From positions 84,736,390 to 84,800,389 of the forward strand of contig JAVMKO010000003.1 of NCBI GenBank assembly GCA_032164245.1: a DNA stretch of 64,000 nucleotides. The letters are read 5' to 3'. The position numbers and the translations under genes are program-made. Below the pieces are notes generated by a model, which did not search any database, was not told the origin of the DNA, and was given only the letters and a program-made list of their open reading frames with translations. The DNA is from Sternotherus odoratus (Eukaryota > Chordata > Testudines > Kinosternidae). Positions 61,801-63,652 of the stretch are shown here, piece after piece. Each line of letters opens with the position of its first letter. Positions within the stretch are counted from its first letter, which is position 1.

Positions 61801-63183
61801 GAGGGGGAAAATGGGAATGGAGCGATAGCTCAGTGGTTTGAGCATTGGCCTGCTAAACTCAGGGTTGTGAGTTCAATCATTGAGGGGGCCATTTAGGGAT
61901 CTGGGGCAAGAATCTGTTGGGTGATTTAATTGGGGATTGGTCCTGCTTTGAGCAGGGGGTTGGACTAGATCTCCTGAGGTCCCTTCCAACCCTGAGATTC
62001 TATGATCAGCACACATCTTACTATCTCAATGTTTGTGAAGCAACTGCCTAGATTTTGCTCTGCCCAGTAGTCCAATTTCTACCTTCTTCCTTTAAGTCAG
62101 AAAAAGTTTTGTAGGGCTTGCAGGCTTGATAGCTTCCAGTGTCCTCACTTGCAGGTATGTCCTGGTGACAGCAGGGCCTGTTTTTACAGAAGAGATGTGG
62201 AGGCTTGCATGCTGTGCATTACAGGACGCGTTCTCTGCAACTCTTGAGCCAGTAAAGGTAAAACCAACATCCCAACCAGCCTCAATTCATGGATATTTGC
62301 TAGATAAATAGATTCCCTTTTCTGAGAAACTTTTGTGTCTAATTTCACCCAAGCCACAATAAAGACTGTTTGCCTGAAAGTCAAAAACATCAGAAAAGTA
62401 AAGTAATTTCAGATCTATTGTCATATATCTTAGCTGTTATTATGTTAATTTAGATTTAGGGAAAGGTCTCACATTAATAACCCTGAGAACAGAAGTGTTC
62501 TGTTTCTTCCAAAAAATGTGTACCTCATGAGCAGTGGTATGGTGCCATGCTTCCCAGGACAGTACTCTAGTATTGCACCAAAGATCAAGGAGGGAAGTGA
62601 CCACGCTTCTTCATGCTTCCCTGCCCATGTGAAATTAGCAGGGTTGAACAGGTGCAAGTGAGAACAGACTTTATCTCCATGACGTGTCTTTGTATCCAGT
62701 TCTTCAGCTGGATTTACAAAAGCAATGGAAACACAAATGATTGCCTGAGTGATGCCTTTGCTACCAACTGAGTCCAGACTAAAACACTTGTCTCTCTTGA
62801 CTCAGTCTTTGGTTGTAACCAAAAACCCTGGTAAGTCATCCCAGTCCAAGCTGCTTAAAAGGCAATCAAAGTGCTTTCCCTCCCTTCCCCCCCCTCCCCC
62901 CCTATAAAATATCCAGGGAGATGCCAGGGCAATTATGGTGGGAGATCACTCAGAATCTGGTAATGCACATGTGCGCATAAGGATAGAGGGCTCTACAACT
63001 ACTTGGTTGATCTTACACACAGTGAAAGGCTAATGTTGTGTCTCTCCGTAGAATCTATTGGGCTATTTCCACAGTGGTTCTGAAAGCTTTAGTGGCGATG
63101 CCTGTGAAGTGAAGGTGGCGGCTCCATCTCTCTCTCCCAGTGCCGAAGCTGAGTACTGGAGAATTCGAGCCATGGCACAACAG
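10811..63183 (+). CDS. ARFGEF3: ARFGEF3 (BIG3), internal part of gene, 27 coding exons
   Basis: The gene encodes a large vesicle-associated relative of the brefeldin-A-inhibited ARF exchange factors BIG1/BIG2. In mammals it restrains insulin-granule formation and, in breast-cancer cells, holds prohibitin-2 in the cytoplasm and anchors PKA and PP1 (established knowledge). I identified it by recalling the human protein, about 2177 residues, and matching it exon by exon. The exons are 10811-10879, 17022-17144, 18672-18714, 20051-20129, 25051-25155, 27599-27923, 30481-30593, 31465-32375, 36457-36623, 38026-38191, 41537-41644, 42046-42261, 42495-42605, 44068-44218, 45181-45495, 46697-46830, 49568-49713, 51215-51394, 52096-52240, 53541-53663, 55663-55760, 58445-58589, 59175-59303, 60416-60592, 61046-61160, 62155-62257 and 63052-63183. 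They total 4629 nt, or 1543 codons, with every junction in phase. If the first codon here is residue 118 as in human, the window encodes about residues 118-1660. Start and stop codons lie outside the window. All introns have GT-AG borders except the one after 51394. Confidence 0.97.
13545..13680 (+). mobile_element. MIR SINE 3' fragment
   Basis: Shows CTCAGTTTTCCTATCTTTAA, GGGGTTCTGTGAAGGGTAAG and GTGAAGCACTCTGACCATGA, the 3' half of MIR in + orientation. Confidence 0.6.
14831..14983 (+). repeat. Spaced direct repeat pair
   Basis: A 39-bp segment (14831-14869) recurs as a 40-bp version (14944-14983) with two substitutions and one extra base. Both end CCAAAGGCCAAAATGAACGG followed by T. The 74-bp spacer is not repeated. 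The coding potential seen across them is incidental. Confidence 0.85.
16035..16105 (-). repeat. Turtle repeat fragment related to 56240-56385
   Basis: Reversed copy of the sequence with AGCTACACAGAGCTCTT and TTCAGGCCTGAG: here CCAGACCTGAAGAAGAGCTC, then TAGCTCGTCTCTCTCACCAA. Confidence 0.6.
16159..16230 (+). repeat. 38-bp tandem duplication
   Basis: AATACCATATCCTCAGCATT begins at 16159 and again 38 bases later at 16197, followed in both by CCACTGAATTTTG. The two copies are essentially identical, so the duplication is recent. Confidence 0.93.
17022..17144 (+). CDS. ARFGEF3: ARFGEF3 exon 2 of window (PHB2-binding segment)
   Basis: This 123-nt phase-0 exon encodes 41 residues, about 141-181. 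It contains QMLSDLTLQLRQK at about residues 165-177. The human segment 165-177 is the one reported to bind prohibitin-2, with Q165, D169 and Q173 as contacts; all three are present here and only the last residue differs (K for R). The acceptor is CACCAG ending at 17021 and the donor is GTGAGC at 17145. The open frame that continues past the donor is intronic read-through. Confidence 0.96.
17145..18671 (+). other. Intron between window exons 2 and 3
   Basis: A 1527-nt intron, GTGAGC to CAATAG. A palindromic repeat block lies at 18340-18475. No other feature is supported. Confidence 0.8.
18340..18475. repeat. Palindromic MITE-like block
   Basis: Left part TTTTCAAAAGTTACTTAGGT is mirrored by ATTTTTGAAAATGGGACTTA after CAATGGGATTTAGGTGCC. 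Related blocks with TTAGGTACCTAACTCC and GAAAATCTGG lie at 30795-30935. It resembles a short inverted-repeat family widespread in amniotes. Confidence 0.6.
18672..18714 (+). CDS. ARFGEF3: ARFGEF3 exon 3 of window
   Basis: This 43-nt micro-sized exon encodes TTENHEAIQEFKSQ plus the first base of a glycine codon, about residues 182-196. It follows a pyrimidine tract ending CCCCCAATAG and is followed by GTATCT. The segment is poorly conserved compared with the human counterpart, so the call rests on position, phase (0 in, 1 out) and the matching join to exon 4. Confidence 0.88.
18967..19183 (+). repeat. 108-bp tandem duplication
   Basis: The segment starting TTTAATTATACCTTCATCTG occurs at 18967-19074 and again at 19075-19183. 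The copies differ only by one extra G (CTTTGGG against CTTTGG). It lies in the intron between window exons 3 and 4. A fused open frame across it has no coding meaning. Confidence 0.95.
19184..20050 (+). other. Remainder of intron 3/4
   Basis: The rest of the 1336-nt intron that begins at 18715. No repeat or gene recognised; contains only short overlapping open frames. Confidence 0.6.
20051..20129 (+). CDS. ARFGEF3: ARFGEF3 exon 4 of window
   Basis: This 79-nt exon enters in phase 1 and leaves in phase 2. It encodes STVESLCDDVVSVLTVLCEK and then LQAVI, about residues 196-222. The donor is GTAAGT at 20130. The acceptor CTGGAG at 20045-20050 has an unusually weak pyrimidine tract interrupted by purines, but frame and homology fix it. 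Confidence 0.93.
20990..21090 (-). mobile_element. MIR SINE fragment, minus orientation
   Basis: Shows TTTTACACAGGGGGAAACTG, AAGCACACACAGATGGGA and CTTGCCCAAGGTCACACAGT, a well-preserved reversed MIR core. Confidence 0.8.
21595..21890. mobile_element. Inverted-repeat MITE, CpG-rich
   Basis: The left end AGGACTGATCTTCACTA is partly mirrored by the right end TAGTGAAAACAAGCCCT. Inside are paired hairpins: CAGCTATGTGAATCACGTAG around 21649 and CGATCGATT...AATCGATCG around 21798-21840. It is related to the copy at 56391-56640. No duplication was identifiable. Confidence 0.7.
24110..24450. repeat. GC-rich repeat block with hAT-like end
   Basis: Contains degenerate internal repeats GAGCCCCGGTGCCC (twice) and GAAGCCGAAGCC (twice), and ends in GGTCGTGACCCACTTTG and CACAGTTTGAGAAC, a terminus seen in turtle non-autonomous hAT elements. 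The minus-strand open frames here are compositional. Confidence 0.55.
24545..24556. repeat. G homopolymer (12 bases)
   Basis: Twelve consecutive G residues after AGGT; possibly length-variable. Confidence 0.9.
25051..25155 (+). CDS. ARFGEF3: ARFGEF3 exon 5 of window
   Basis: This 105-nt exon is phase 2 in and phase 2 out. It encodes a leucine-rich helix beginning ENQQLQLLYLECILSMLNSS and ending FTDLIW, about residues 222-257. The acceptor is TTTCTGTCAG and the donor GTGAGT. It continues the N-terminal helical domain shared with BIG1/BIG2. Confidence 0.96.
25262..25281. repeat. (CCA)n microsatellite
   Basis: About six tandem ACC units. Confidence 0.9.
25600..25651. mobile_element. Right end of a small hAT-like element
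   Basis: Ends GGCCAGATCCGGCCCGTGAG, CCATAGTTTGCCCACCCCTG, matching the terminus at 5261. No left end found. Confidence 0.5.
27599..27923 (+). CDS. ARFGEF3: ARFGEF3 exon 6 of window
   Basis: This 325-nt exon enters in phase 2 and ends in phase 0. It encodes about residues 257-365, including KQLCPALVVILGNPIHDKTI, a serine/glycine-rich stretch, and GPVARTIYYIAAELVRLVGS. It is about three residues shorter than human in the serine-rich stretch near residue 285. The acceptor is TTCTCCAG and the donor GTAGGA at 27924. Sequence after the donor stays open for about 57 nt but is intronic. Confidence 0.97.
27924..30480 (+). other. Intron between window exons 6 and 7
   Basis: A 2557-nt intron from GTAGGA to CTTTTAG. 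About half is the minus-strand CR1 derivative at 28490-29720. The flanks have no recognised feature. Confidence 0.8.
28490..29720 (-). mobile_element. CR1-type LINE, internally deleted
   Basis: On the minus strand, 5' to 3', it first encodes an esterase/SGNH-like segment of the kind found in vertebrate CR1 ORF1 (VVIVHAGTNNIGK at about 29600). It then encodes part of the ORF2 endonuclease: AIIMGDFNHSHIDWV at about 28685-28640, followed by MQFLDSVNDCFLDQQVLEPK to about 28557. Right after EPKRGE it passes into the CR1 3' terminal sequence (GACCATTGATCTGACCCAGA, then TGGCCATCC and TTATGTTCC), ending near 28490. The reverse transcriptase is absent. Stops and frameshifts show it is dead. Confidence 0.8.
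30481..30593 (+). CDS. ARFGEF3: ARFGEF3 exon 7 of window
   Basis: This 113-nt exon starts in phase 0 and ends in phase 2. It encodes about residues 366-403. The stretch ESRKRSISKRKSHLDLLK is very basic and includes RKRS-type sites that fit basophilic-kinase consensus; whether they are used is unknown. The acceptor is TTTTCTTTTAG and the donor GTATGC. Confidence 0.95.
30795..30935. repeat. Palindromic MITE-like block
   Basis: CCAGATTTTTAAAGC at the left and GAAAATCTGGCC at the right are mirror ends around GGTTAGGTACCTAACTCC, with the same layout as 18340-18475. Confidence 0.6.
31223..31245. repeat. T homopolymer (23 bases)
   Basis: Twenty-three consecutive T residues about 220 bp upstream of exon 8. 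Confidence 0.95.
31465..32375 (+). CDS. ARFGEF3: ARFGEF3 exon 8 of window, largest exon
   Basis: This 911-nt exon (phase 2 in, phase 1 out) encodes about residues 403-707. It begins IMDGMTEACIKGGIEACYAS and then runs through a long serine/acid-rich, probably disordered region (YGSRYSESNFSVDDQD, SGRSDVSDIGSDNCSLADEE). It ends in the first part of the Sec7-like region, SVEEVDSALQNFSSTFCS. The middle, around residues 500-540, diverges from human while the flanking segments are almost identical. The acceptor ATTGTAG follows a T-rich tract and the donor is GTTTGA at 32376. The open frame continues 47 nt into the intron to a stop. Confidence 0.97.
33228..33244. repeat. (CA)n microsatellite
   Basis: About eight CA units preceded by GCGCG and by an (ATTC)n-like stretch at 33192-33218. 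Confidence 0.9.
35133..35593 (+). mobile_element. Possible solo LTR (weak)
   Basis: Begins TGTGACCACAGG and could end TTGCTTCA. It contains three diverged copies of ACAGTTATTCACTT, a perfect TGACGTCA palindrome at 35340-35347, a 12-bp tandem run at 35411-35452, and AATAAA at 35514. This mix of an enhancer-like site followed by a poly(A) signal fits an LTR, but no flanking duplication was found. Confidence 0.3.
35411..35452. repeat. 12-bp tandem repeat TTATTGTTTTGT
   Basis: Three and a half copies of TTATTGTTTTGT, the first shortened. Confidence 0.9.
36457..36623 (+). CDS. ARFGEF3: ARFGEF3 exon 9 of window (degenerate Sec7)
   Basis: This 167-nt exon is phase 1 in and phase 0 out and encodes about residues 707-762. 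It aligns with the second half of a Sec7 domain: LMNADSIYMVSHYTLLLNLK corresponds to the helix that carries the family's LNT..HN motif, here LNLKLSN. The joined residue at the 8/9 junction is Asp (I recall Gly in human). The acceptor is TTTTGTTAG and the donor GTGAGT. Confidence 0.95.
37767..37787. repeat. (TG)n microsatellite
   Basis: About ten TG units, immediately upstream of the interspersed repeat. Confidence 0.92.
37805..37940 (+). repeat. Common turtle interspersed repeat
   Basis: GCATCCGATGAAGTGGGTTA, GATGCTGAAATAAATTGG, TTAGCCTCTAAGGTGCC, ACGGATACAGACTAAGC and GGCTGCTACTCTGAAACC. It ends about 85 bp before exon 10. It is the uninterrupted relative of the copy at 6600-6955. Confidence 0.75.
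38026..38191 (+). CDS. ARFGEF3: ARFGEF3 exon 10 of window
   Basis: This 166-nt exon enters in phase 0 and ends in phase 1. It encodes KEFMKQVQASGVLMVFSQAW onward to LPLITMLT, about residues 763-818. It finishes the Sec7-like region and starts the downstream helical repeats. The acceptor is TTCTCTGCAG and the donor GTCAGT. Confidence 0.96.
38580..39420 (+). mobile_element. CR1 LINE, 3' end of ORF2 and tail
   Basis: Across several frames it encodes the end of the CR1 reverse-transcriptase protein: KLAVTTQEKGSCSH, then LYKSMV-like and HLEYCVQF (38775-38820), then a KKIS and RYREGQQ region. It is followed by the untranslated end with CTGACTGCCAGATGCTGG, GGACTGGACAACAGG, ATCTGGCACTGGTCTCTGG and CATTGGTCTGACCCAATATG. 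It is 5'-truncated and frameshifted. Confidence 0.85.
39765..39985 (+). mobile_element. MIR SINE copy
   Basis: One of the better-preserved MIRs here: GCAGTATGCCCTAGTGGATC, GAGCACTGGACTGG, GACTTGGATTCTACTC, TGGGTGACCTTGAACAAGTA, GTGCCTCAGTTTCC, then GTAAAATAGGGG and GTAAAGCACTAC. A C-rich run at 39891-39909 interrupts it. Confidence 0.85.
41537..41644 (+). CDS. ARFGEF3: ARFGEF3 exon 11 of window
   Basis: This 108-nt exon is phase 1 at both ends, so skipping it would leave the frame intact. It encodes DIDGLGSSAIGGQLMASAST and a polar tail ending DDSVVA, about residues 818-854. The acceptor is GTGCTACAG and the donor GTAGTG. Confidence 0.95.
41645..42045 (+). other. Intron between window exons 11 and 12
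   Basis: A 401-nt intron, GTAGTG to ATCCAG. Nothing recognised inside. Confidence 0.85.
42046..42261 (+). CDS. ARFGEF3: ARFGEF3 exon 12 of window
   Basis: This 216-nt phase-1/phase-1 exon encodes GVAFARYLLIGCWKNLIDTL through RKAARLSCAL, about residues 854-926. It is among the best-conserved stretches of the protein in this window and belongs to the homology region directly downstream of Sec7. The acceptor is CTTATCCAG and the donor GTATCA. Confidence 0.97.
42495..42605 (+). CDS. ARFGEF3: ARFGEF3 exon 13 of window
   Basis: This 111-nt phase-1/phase-1 exon lies only 233 nt after exon 12. It encodes GVAANCASALAQMAAASCVQ and a charged tail EEKEEREVQEPSDAITQ, about residues 926-963. The acceptor is CTCTTTGTAG and the donor GTAGCT. 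Confidence 0.97.
42606..44067 (+). other. Intron between window exons 13 and 14
   Basis: A 1462-nt intron, GTAGCT to GGACAG. No repeat or gene that I recognise. Confidence 0.75.
44068..44218 (+). CDS. ARFGEF3: ARFGEF3 exon 14 of window
   Basis: This 151-nt exon is phase 1 in and phase 2 out. It encodes VKQKVEQKLEQMGKVQGVCL through SHNQDCWPHVFR, about residues 963-1013. The acceptor ACGGGACAG is preceded by an unusually purine-containing tract, but homology and phase fix it. The donor is GTACAG. Confidence 0.94.
44219..45180 (+). other. Intron between window exons 14 and 15
   Basis: A 962-nt intron, GTACAG to TCTCAG, containing the MIR at 44455-44705. The rest is unremarkable. Confidence 0.8.
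44455..44705 (-). mobile_element. MIR SINE copy, minus orientation
   Basis: Reversed MIR: GAGTGCTTTCCAATCC, GATCCTCACAGCACTGCTGT, GAGAACTGAGGCACAGGGCA, then GCAGAGCCAGGAACTGAACC, CAGGTCTCTGGC and CCTATCCACCAGGC. A roughly 30-bp insertion with TAAGGCCCCTAATACCCC sits in the middle. Confidence 0.78.
45181..45495 (+). CDS. ARFGEF3: ARFGEF3 exon 15 of window
   Basis: This 315-nt exon (phase 2 in, phase 2 out) encodes about residues 1013-1118. It starts VCEYISTLEHTHFSDGTSQP and ends DFRGGSLLSGSNAAKAVLIL plus STQAD. The proline/glutamine-rich middle (about 1040-1075) is variable and about two residues shorter than the human version I recall; both ends are strongly conserved. The acceptor is TTTATTCTCAG and the donor GTATGG. 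Confidence 0.96.
45496..46696 (+). other. Intron between window exons 15 and 16
   Basis: A 1201-nt intron, GTATGG to TTACAG. Short (AT)n near 46320 and a C run at 46554-46565. No gene or clear repeat. Confidence 0.75.
46697..46830 (+). CDS. ARFGEF3: ARFGEF3 exon 16 of window
   Basis: This 134-nt exon enters in phase 2 and ends in phase 1. It encodes RLFEDAAYKLNLMALGGFLY and QLKKASQSQLFYSVTDTVDY, about residues 1118-1163. The acceptor is TTGCTTACAG and the donor GTAAAT. Confidence 0.97.
48034..48579. mobile_element. Non-autonomous hAT element, 546 bp
   Basis: Ends CAGGGGTCAGCAACCT and AGGTTGCTGACCCCTG form a 16-bp perfect inverted repeat. They are flanked by a perfect 8-bp duplication ATTTACAA (48026-48033 and 48580-48587). 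A later insertion lies at 48090-48228. Confidence 0.92.
48090..48228 (-). mobile_element. Insertion nested in the 48034 hAT
   Basis: Contains the reversed turtle interspersed repeat (TTTAGAGACTAACCAG, GTTTATTTCAGCATAAAGC, CACTTCATCGGATGCATAG). It is bounded by the same octamer GATTTTCA at 48082-48089 and 48229-48236, which looks like its own target duplication. Confidence 0.7.
48888..49339. mobile_element. Non-autonomous hAT element, 452 bp
   Basis: Ends CAGCGGTGGCCAACCTG and, inversely, CAGGGGTGGCCAACCTGAG, flanked by a perfect 8-bp duplication GTCTATTC (48880-48887 and 49340-49347). The interior is C/G-rich with ten G at about 49237-49246. Minus-strand open frames in it are compositional. 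Confidence 0.92.
49568..49713 (+). CDS. ARFGEF3: ARFGEF3 exon 17 of window
   Basis: This 146-nt exon is phase 1 in and phase 0 out. It encodes EVKSTQDRRSALHLFRLGDA through LMRCWSLVAPHLVE, about residues 1163-1211. The acceptor is TTTTTCTTGAAG and the donor GTGAGA, followed by a (GA)-rich run. Confidence 0.96.
49714..51214 (+). other. Intron between window exons 17 and 18
   Basis: A 1501-nt intron, GTGAGA to CTATAG. At 50325-50470 there is a palindromic block (CTAAATTTTCAAAATGAC and GGGGCCCAATTTTCAG) like those at 18340 and 30795. A T run lies at 51180-51191, just before exon 18. Confidence 0.75.
51215..51394 (+). CDS. ARFGEF3: ARFGEF3 exon 18 of window (PP1-docking KAVSF)
   Basis: This 180-nt exon is phase 0 at both ends and encodes exactly 60 residues, about 1212-1271. 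VSRKAVSFIHDIL carries KAVSF at about 1223-1227. In human BIG3, KAVSF near 1228-1232 is the reported PP1 catalytic-subunit docking motif; the five-residue offset equals the gaps counted in exons 6 and 15. The acceptor is CCCTATAG. The donor is GCAAGT rather than GT, in the context CAG|GCAAGT typical of GC-AG introns. Confidence 0.96.
51395..52095 (+). other. GC-AG intron between window exons 18 and 19
   Basis: A 701-nt intron whose donor is GCAAGT at 51395 and whose acceptor is CAACAG ending 52095. A GT donor four bases further on would shift the frame, so GC is required by the phase-0 join. No repeat recognised inside. Confidence 0.88.
52096..52240 (+). CDS. ARFGEF3: ARFGEF3 exon 19 of window
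   Basis: This 145-nt exon starts in phase 0 and ends in phase 1. It encodes VITSIGELVEVCSIQIQSGW through EYLVGEYSM, about residues 1272-1320. It covers one of the conserved helical repeats downstream of Sec7 in large ARF-GEFs, recognisable by IQSGWRPLFSAL. The acceptor is GTACAACAG and the donor GTACGA. Confidence 0.97.
52241..53540 (+). other. Intron between window exons 19 and 20
   Basis: A 1300-nt intron, GTACGA to TCACAG, with an (AAAT)n stretch at 52308-52328 and the SINE/CR1-tail block at 53060-53280. Confidence 0.8.
53060..53280. mobile_element. tRNA-like SINE fragment next to a CR1-like tail
   Basis: On the minus strand 53085-53165 reads like a tRNA-derived head: TCTAGCTCAGGCTGTAGC and TCCCTGGTTCAATTCTTGG, close to A- and B-box patterns. 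On the + strand 53175-53280 reads TCTAGGAATTATTTTGGGGG, GTTTTACAGGAGGTC and CCTTCTGGCCTTGGAATC, a CR1-family 3' tail. The two parts point in opposite directions, so they may be two insertions. Confidence 0.5.
53541..53663 (+). CDS. ARFGEF3: ARFGEF3 exon 20 of window
   Basis: This 123-nt phase-1/phase-1 exon encodes KCQAPVFDVFEAFLNTDNIQ and VFANAATSYIMCLMKFVKGL, about residues 1320-1361. The acceptor is GTTCTCACAG and the donor GTAAAT. Human has Gly where this copy has Cys early in the exon. Confidence 0.97.
53664..55662 (+). other. Intron between window exons 20 and 21
   Basis: A 1999-nt intron, GTAAAT to CCTTAG. A block at 54500-54570 has AAAGTCAATGGGAGTTTTAC and its near-inverse TGACTTCAATGGG. 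An AT-rich block at 55195-55400, with ATAGATGGTTATAAGC, looks like an old DNA-transposon relic. Neither can be named firmly. Confidence 0.65.
55663..55760 (+). CDS. ARFGEF3: ARFGEF3 exon 21 of window
   Basis: This 98-nt exon enters in phase 1 and leaves in phase 0. It encodes EVDCKEIGDCVSGSMSTDLC and LPALDYLRRCSQ, about residues 1361-1393. The acceptor is preceded by a long T/C tract and ends CATCCTTAG; the donor is GTATGC. Confidence 0.97.
56240..56385 (+). repeat. Turtle interspersed repeat
   Basis: GTGTTGTGGCCGTGCTGGTC, CCAGGATATTCGAGAGACAA, TATTGGACCAACTTCTGCTG, GCTACACAGAGCTCTTATTC. I recall this as a common turtle repeat; a reversed fragment is at 16035-16105. Confidence 0.65.
56391..56640. 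mobile_element. CpG-rich inverted-repeat MITE
   Basis: Starts GGGTACGGCTACACTACCCG and contains CTACGCAAATAGTTGCGTA near the right end, plus GATTTATCGTGTCTC mirrored by AGACGCGATAAGACG. Direct CCCTCA repeats at 56385-56390 and 56641-56646 may be its duplication. It sits against the repeat at 56240 and is related to 21595-21890. Confidence 0.65.
58110..58330 (-). mobile_element. MIR SINE copy, minus orientation
   Basis: Reversed MIR: TATTCAGTACTTTACATC, TCCTCAGAACATTCAGG, GAGAACTGACACACAGG, TGCCCACGGTCACAGAGC and GACTCCTCATCCTGTG. Confidence 0.7.
58445..58589 (+). CDS. ARFGEF3: ARFGEF3 exon 22 of window
   Basis: This 145-nt exon starts in phase 0 and ends in phase 1. It encodes LLAKIYKMPLKPIFLSSRMA through SEDGIECVLSDFEDDS, about residues 1394-1442. 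The acceptor is TTTGTTTAG and the donor GTAGGT. Confidence 0.96.
58821..59109 (+). mobile_element. Truncated copy of the LTR family at 1710
   Basis: Begins TGTAAGCGTGCGG and shares with 1710-2020, in the same order, CCTCCTGCTG, GGAATCAGCTC, CCAGCCTCC, CCCCCTATCCCCACCTTGCC, TCTGGGGCAGACTGCAGTAT and CAGCAAGGGGG. The 3' 370 bp or so of the full copy is missing. It fills about half of the 585-nt intron between window exons 22 and 23. Confidence 0.8.
59175..59303 (+). CDS. ARFGEF3: ARFGEF3 exon 23 of window
   Basis: This 129-nt phase-1/phase-1 exon encodes LINVWIILLEELTTAISNCP and RQHQPPTLDLLFELLRDVAK, about residues 1442-1485. The acceptor is ATTTCTAG and the donor GTAATT. A truncated copy of an LTR-like repeat ends 65 bp upstream. 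The frame stays open well past the donor, but homology ends there. Confidence 0.96.
59304..60415 (+). other. Intron between window exons 23 and 24
   Basis: A 1112-nt intron, GTAATT to TTCCAG. No repeat or gene recognised. Confidence 0.75.
60416..60592 (+). CDS. ARFGEF3: ARFGEF3 exon 24 of window
   Basis: This 177-nt phase-1/phase-1 exon encodes about residues 1485-1544. It begins PGFGIYAVVHLLLPTMSLWL, a hydrophobic run of about 19 residues that would score as a possible membrane segment; in a helical-repeat protein it may simply be a buried helix. It continues through SCELVVEHIQSFIHS. The acceptor is CCTTCCAG and the donor GTAAGC. Confidence 0.97.
60593..61045 (+). other. Intron between window exons 24 and 25
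   Basis: A 453-nt intron, GTAAGC to CCATAG. Nothing recognised inside. Confidence 0.8.
61046..61160 (+). CDS. ARFGEF3: ARFGEF3 exon 25 of window
   Basis: This 115-nt exon enters in phase 1 and ends in phase 2. It encodes DIGYENMINTMLKDLFKLLV through TISRVGCSCI, about residues 1544-1582. The acceptor is TTCCCCATAG and the donor GTAATA. Confidence 0.97.
61161..62154 (+). other. Intron between window exons 25 and 26
   Basis: A 994-nt intron, GTAATA to TTGCAG, containing the tRNA-derived SINE at 61820-62006. Confidence 0.85.
61820..62006 (+). mobile_element. Turtle-type tRNA-derived SINE with CR1-like tail
   Basis: The head AGCGATAGCTCAGTGG contains a perfect Pol III A-box (TAGCTCAGTGG), followed by TTGTGAGTTCAATCA, a near-consensus B-box. 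The middle GGGGCAAGAATCTGTTGGGT leads to a CR1-like tail: TTGGACTAGATCTCCTGAGG, TCCCTTCCAACCCTGAGATT, CTATGAT. This layout is that of the tortoise Pol III SINE, which uses the CR1 machinery. It is a fossil copy in the same orientation as ARFGEF3. Confidence 0.92.
62155..62257 (+). CDS. ARFGEF3: ARFGEF3 exon 26 of window
   Basis: This 103-nt exon enters in phase 2 and ends in phase 0. It encodes RYVLVTAGPVFTEEMWRLAC and CALQDAFSATLEPVK, about residues 1582-1616. The motif F.EEMW..AC..L is shared with the last homology repeats of BIG1/BIG2. The acceptor is CACTTGCAG and the donor GTAAAA. Confidence 0.97.
62258..63051 (+). other. Intron between window exons 26 and 27
   Basis: A 794-nt intron, GTAAAA to CCGTAG. 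A C-rich run at 62887-62901; otherwise nothing recognised. Confidence 0.8.
63052..63183 (+). CDS. ARFGEF3: ARFGEF3 exon 27 of window, last visible
   Basis: This 132-nt exon, phase 0 at both ends, encodes NLLGYFHSGSESFSGDACEV through EYWRIRAMAQQ, about residues 1617-1660. The acceptor is TCTCCGTAG and the donor GTAATG. The next exon, expected to begin near VFMLD, is not in the remaining 817 bases, so the gene continues past the window. Confidence 0.96.
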
Positions 63184-63652
63184 GTAATGATCTCGTTACA
63201 CAGGAAGCCAGAGAACAAACTATTTACTAAGAATTAAATCAACACGCAGGTTGGGAATTTTCTTTCCGAAAACTCTTGGAAAGAGCAAATAAGTGTAACG
63301 TGGGAAGGGTCTTTGCACAGTACCTTTGTTACCAGAGGACCGGGGAAGCATTTCCCTCCAACTATGCGTTGTCTCCCCATGGAGGGCAGTAGGCTTGTGA
63401 AGCTCCATATTAAAATAGCATCTTACCGGATTTTACCTTGCCCTTTCACTTTGCTTGTCACTTAAGGCAGCACCACATCTATCACTTCCCCAAGCAGCGC
63501 TTTGTGCAAATCCAGGTAAATGTCCTGTTAGAAATAGGAATAATCATTCTCCCAGAAGTAGTAGTGAAATGTCTGTCACATTGATCACATTAAATTGGAC
63601 AAGCCCTTGAAGCTAGAGACAATCCTGCCTGGGGGAAAGGGATGGATTAAAT
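63184..63652 (+). other. Start of the intron after window exon 27
   Basis: Begins GTAATG. No coding or repeat signal before the repeat starting near 63653. Confidence 0.75.

Noticed and set aside
61820..61890. Possible tRNA gene from A-box and B-box
   Set aside because: No intact acceptor stem or anticodon arm, and the sequence runs on into a CR1-like tail, so it is a SINE head.
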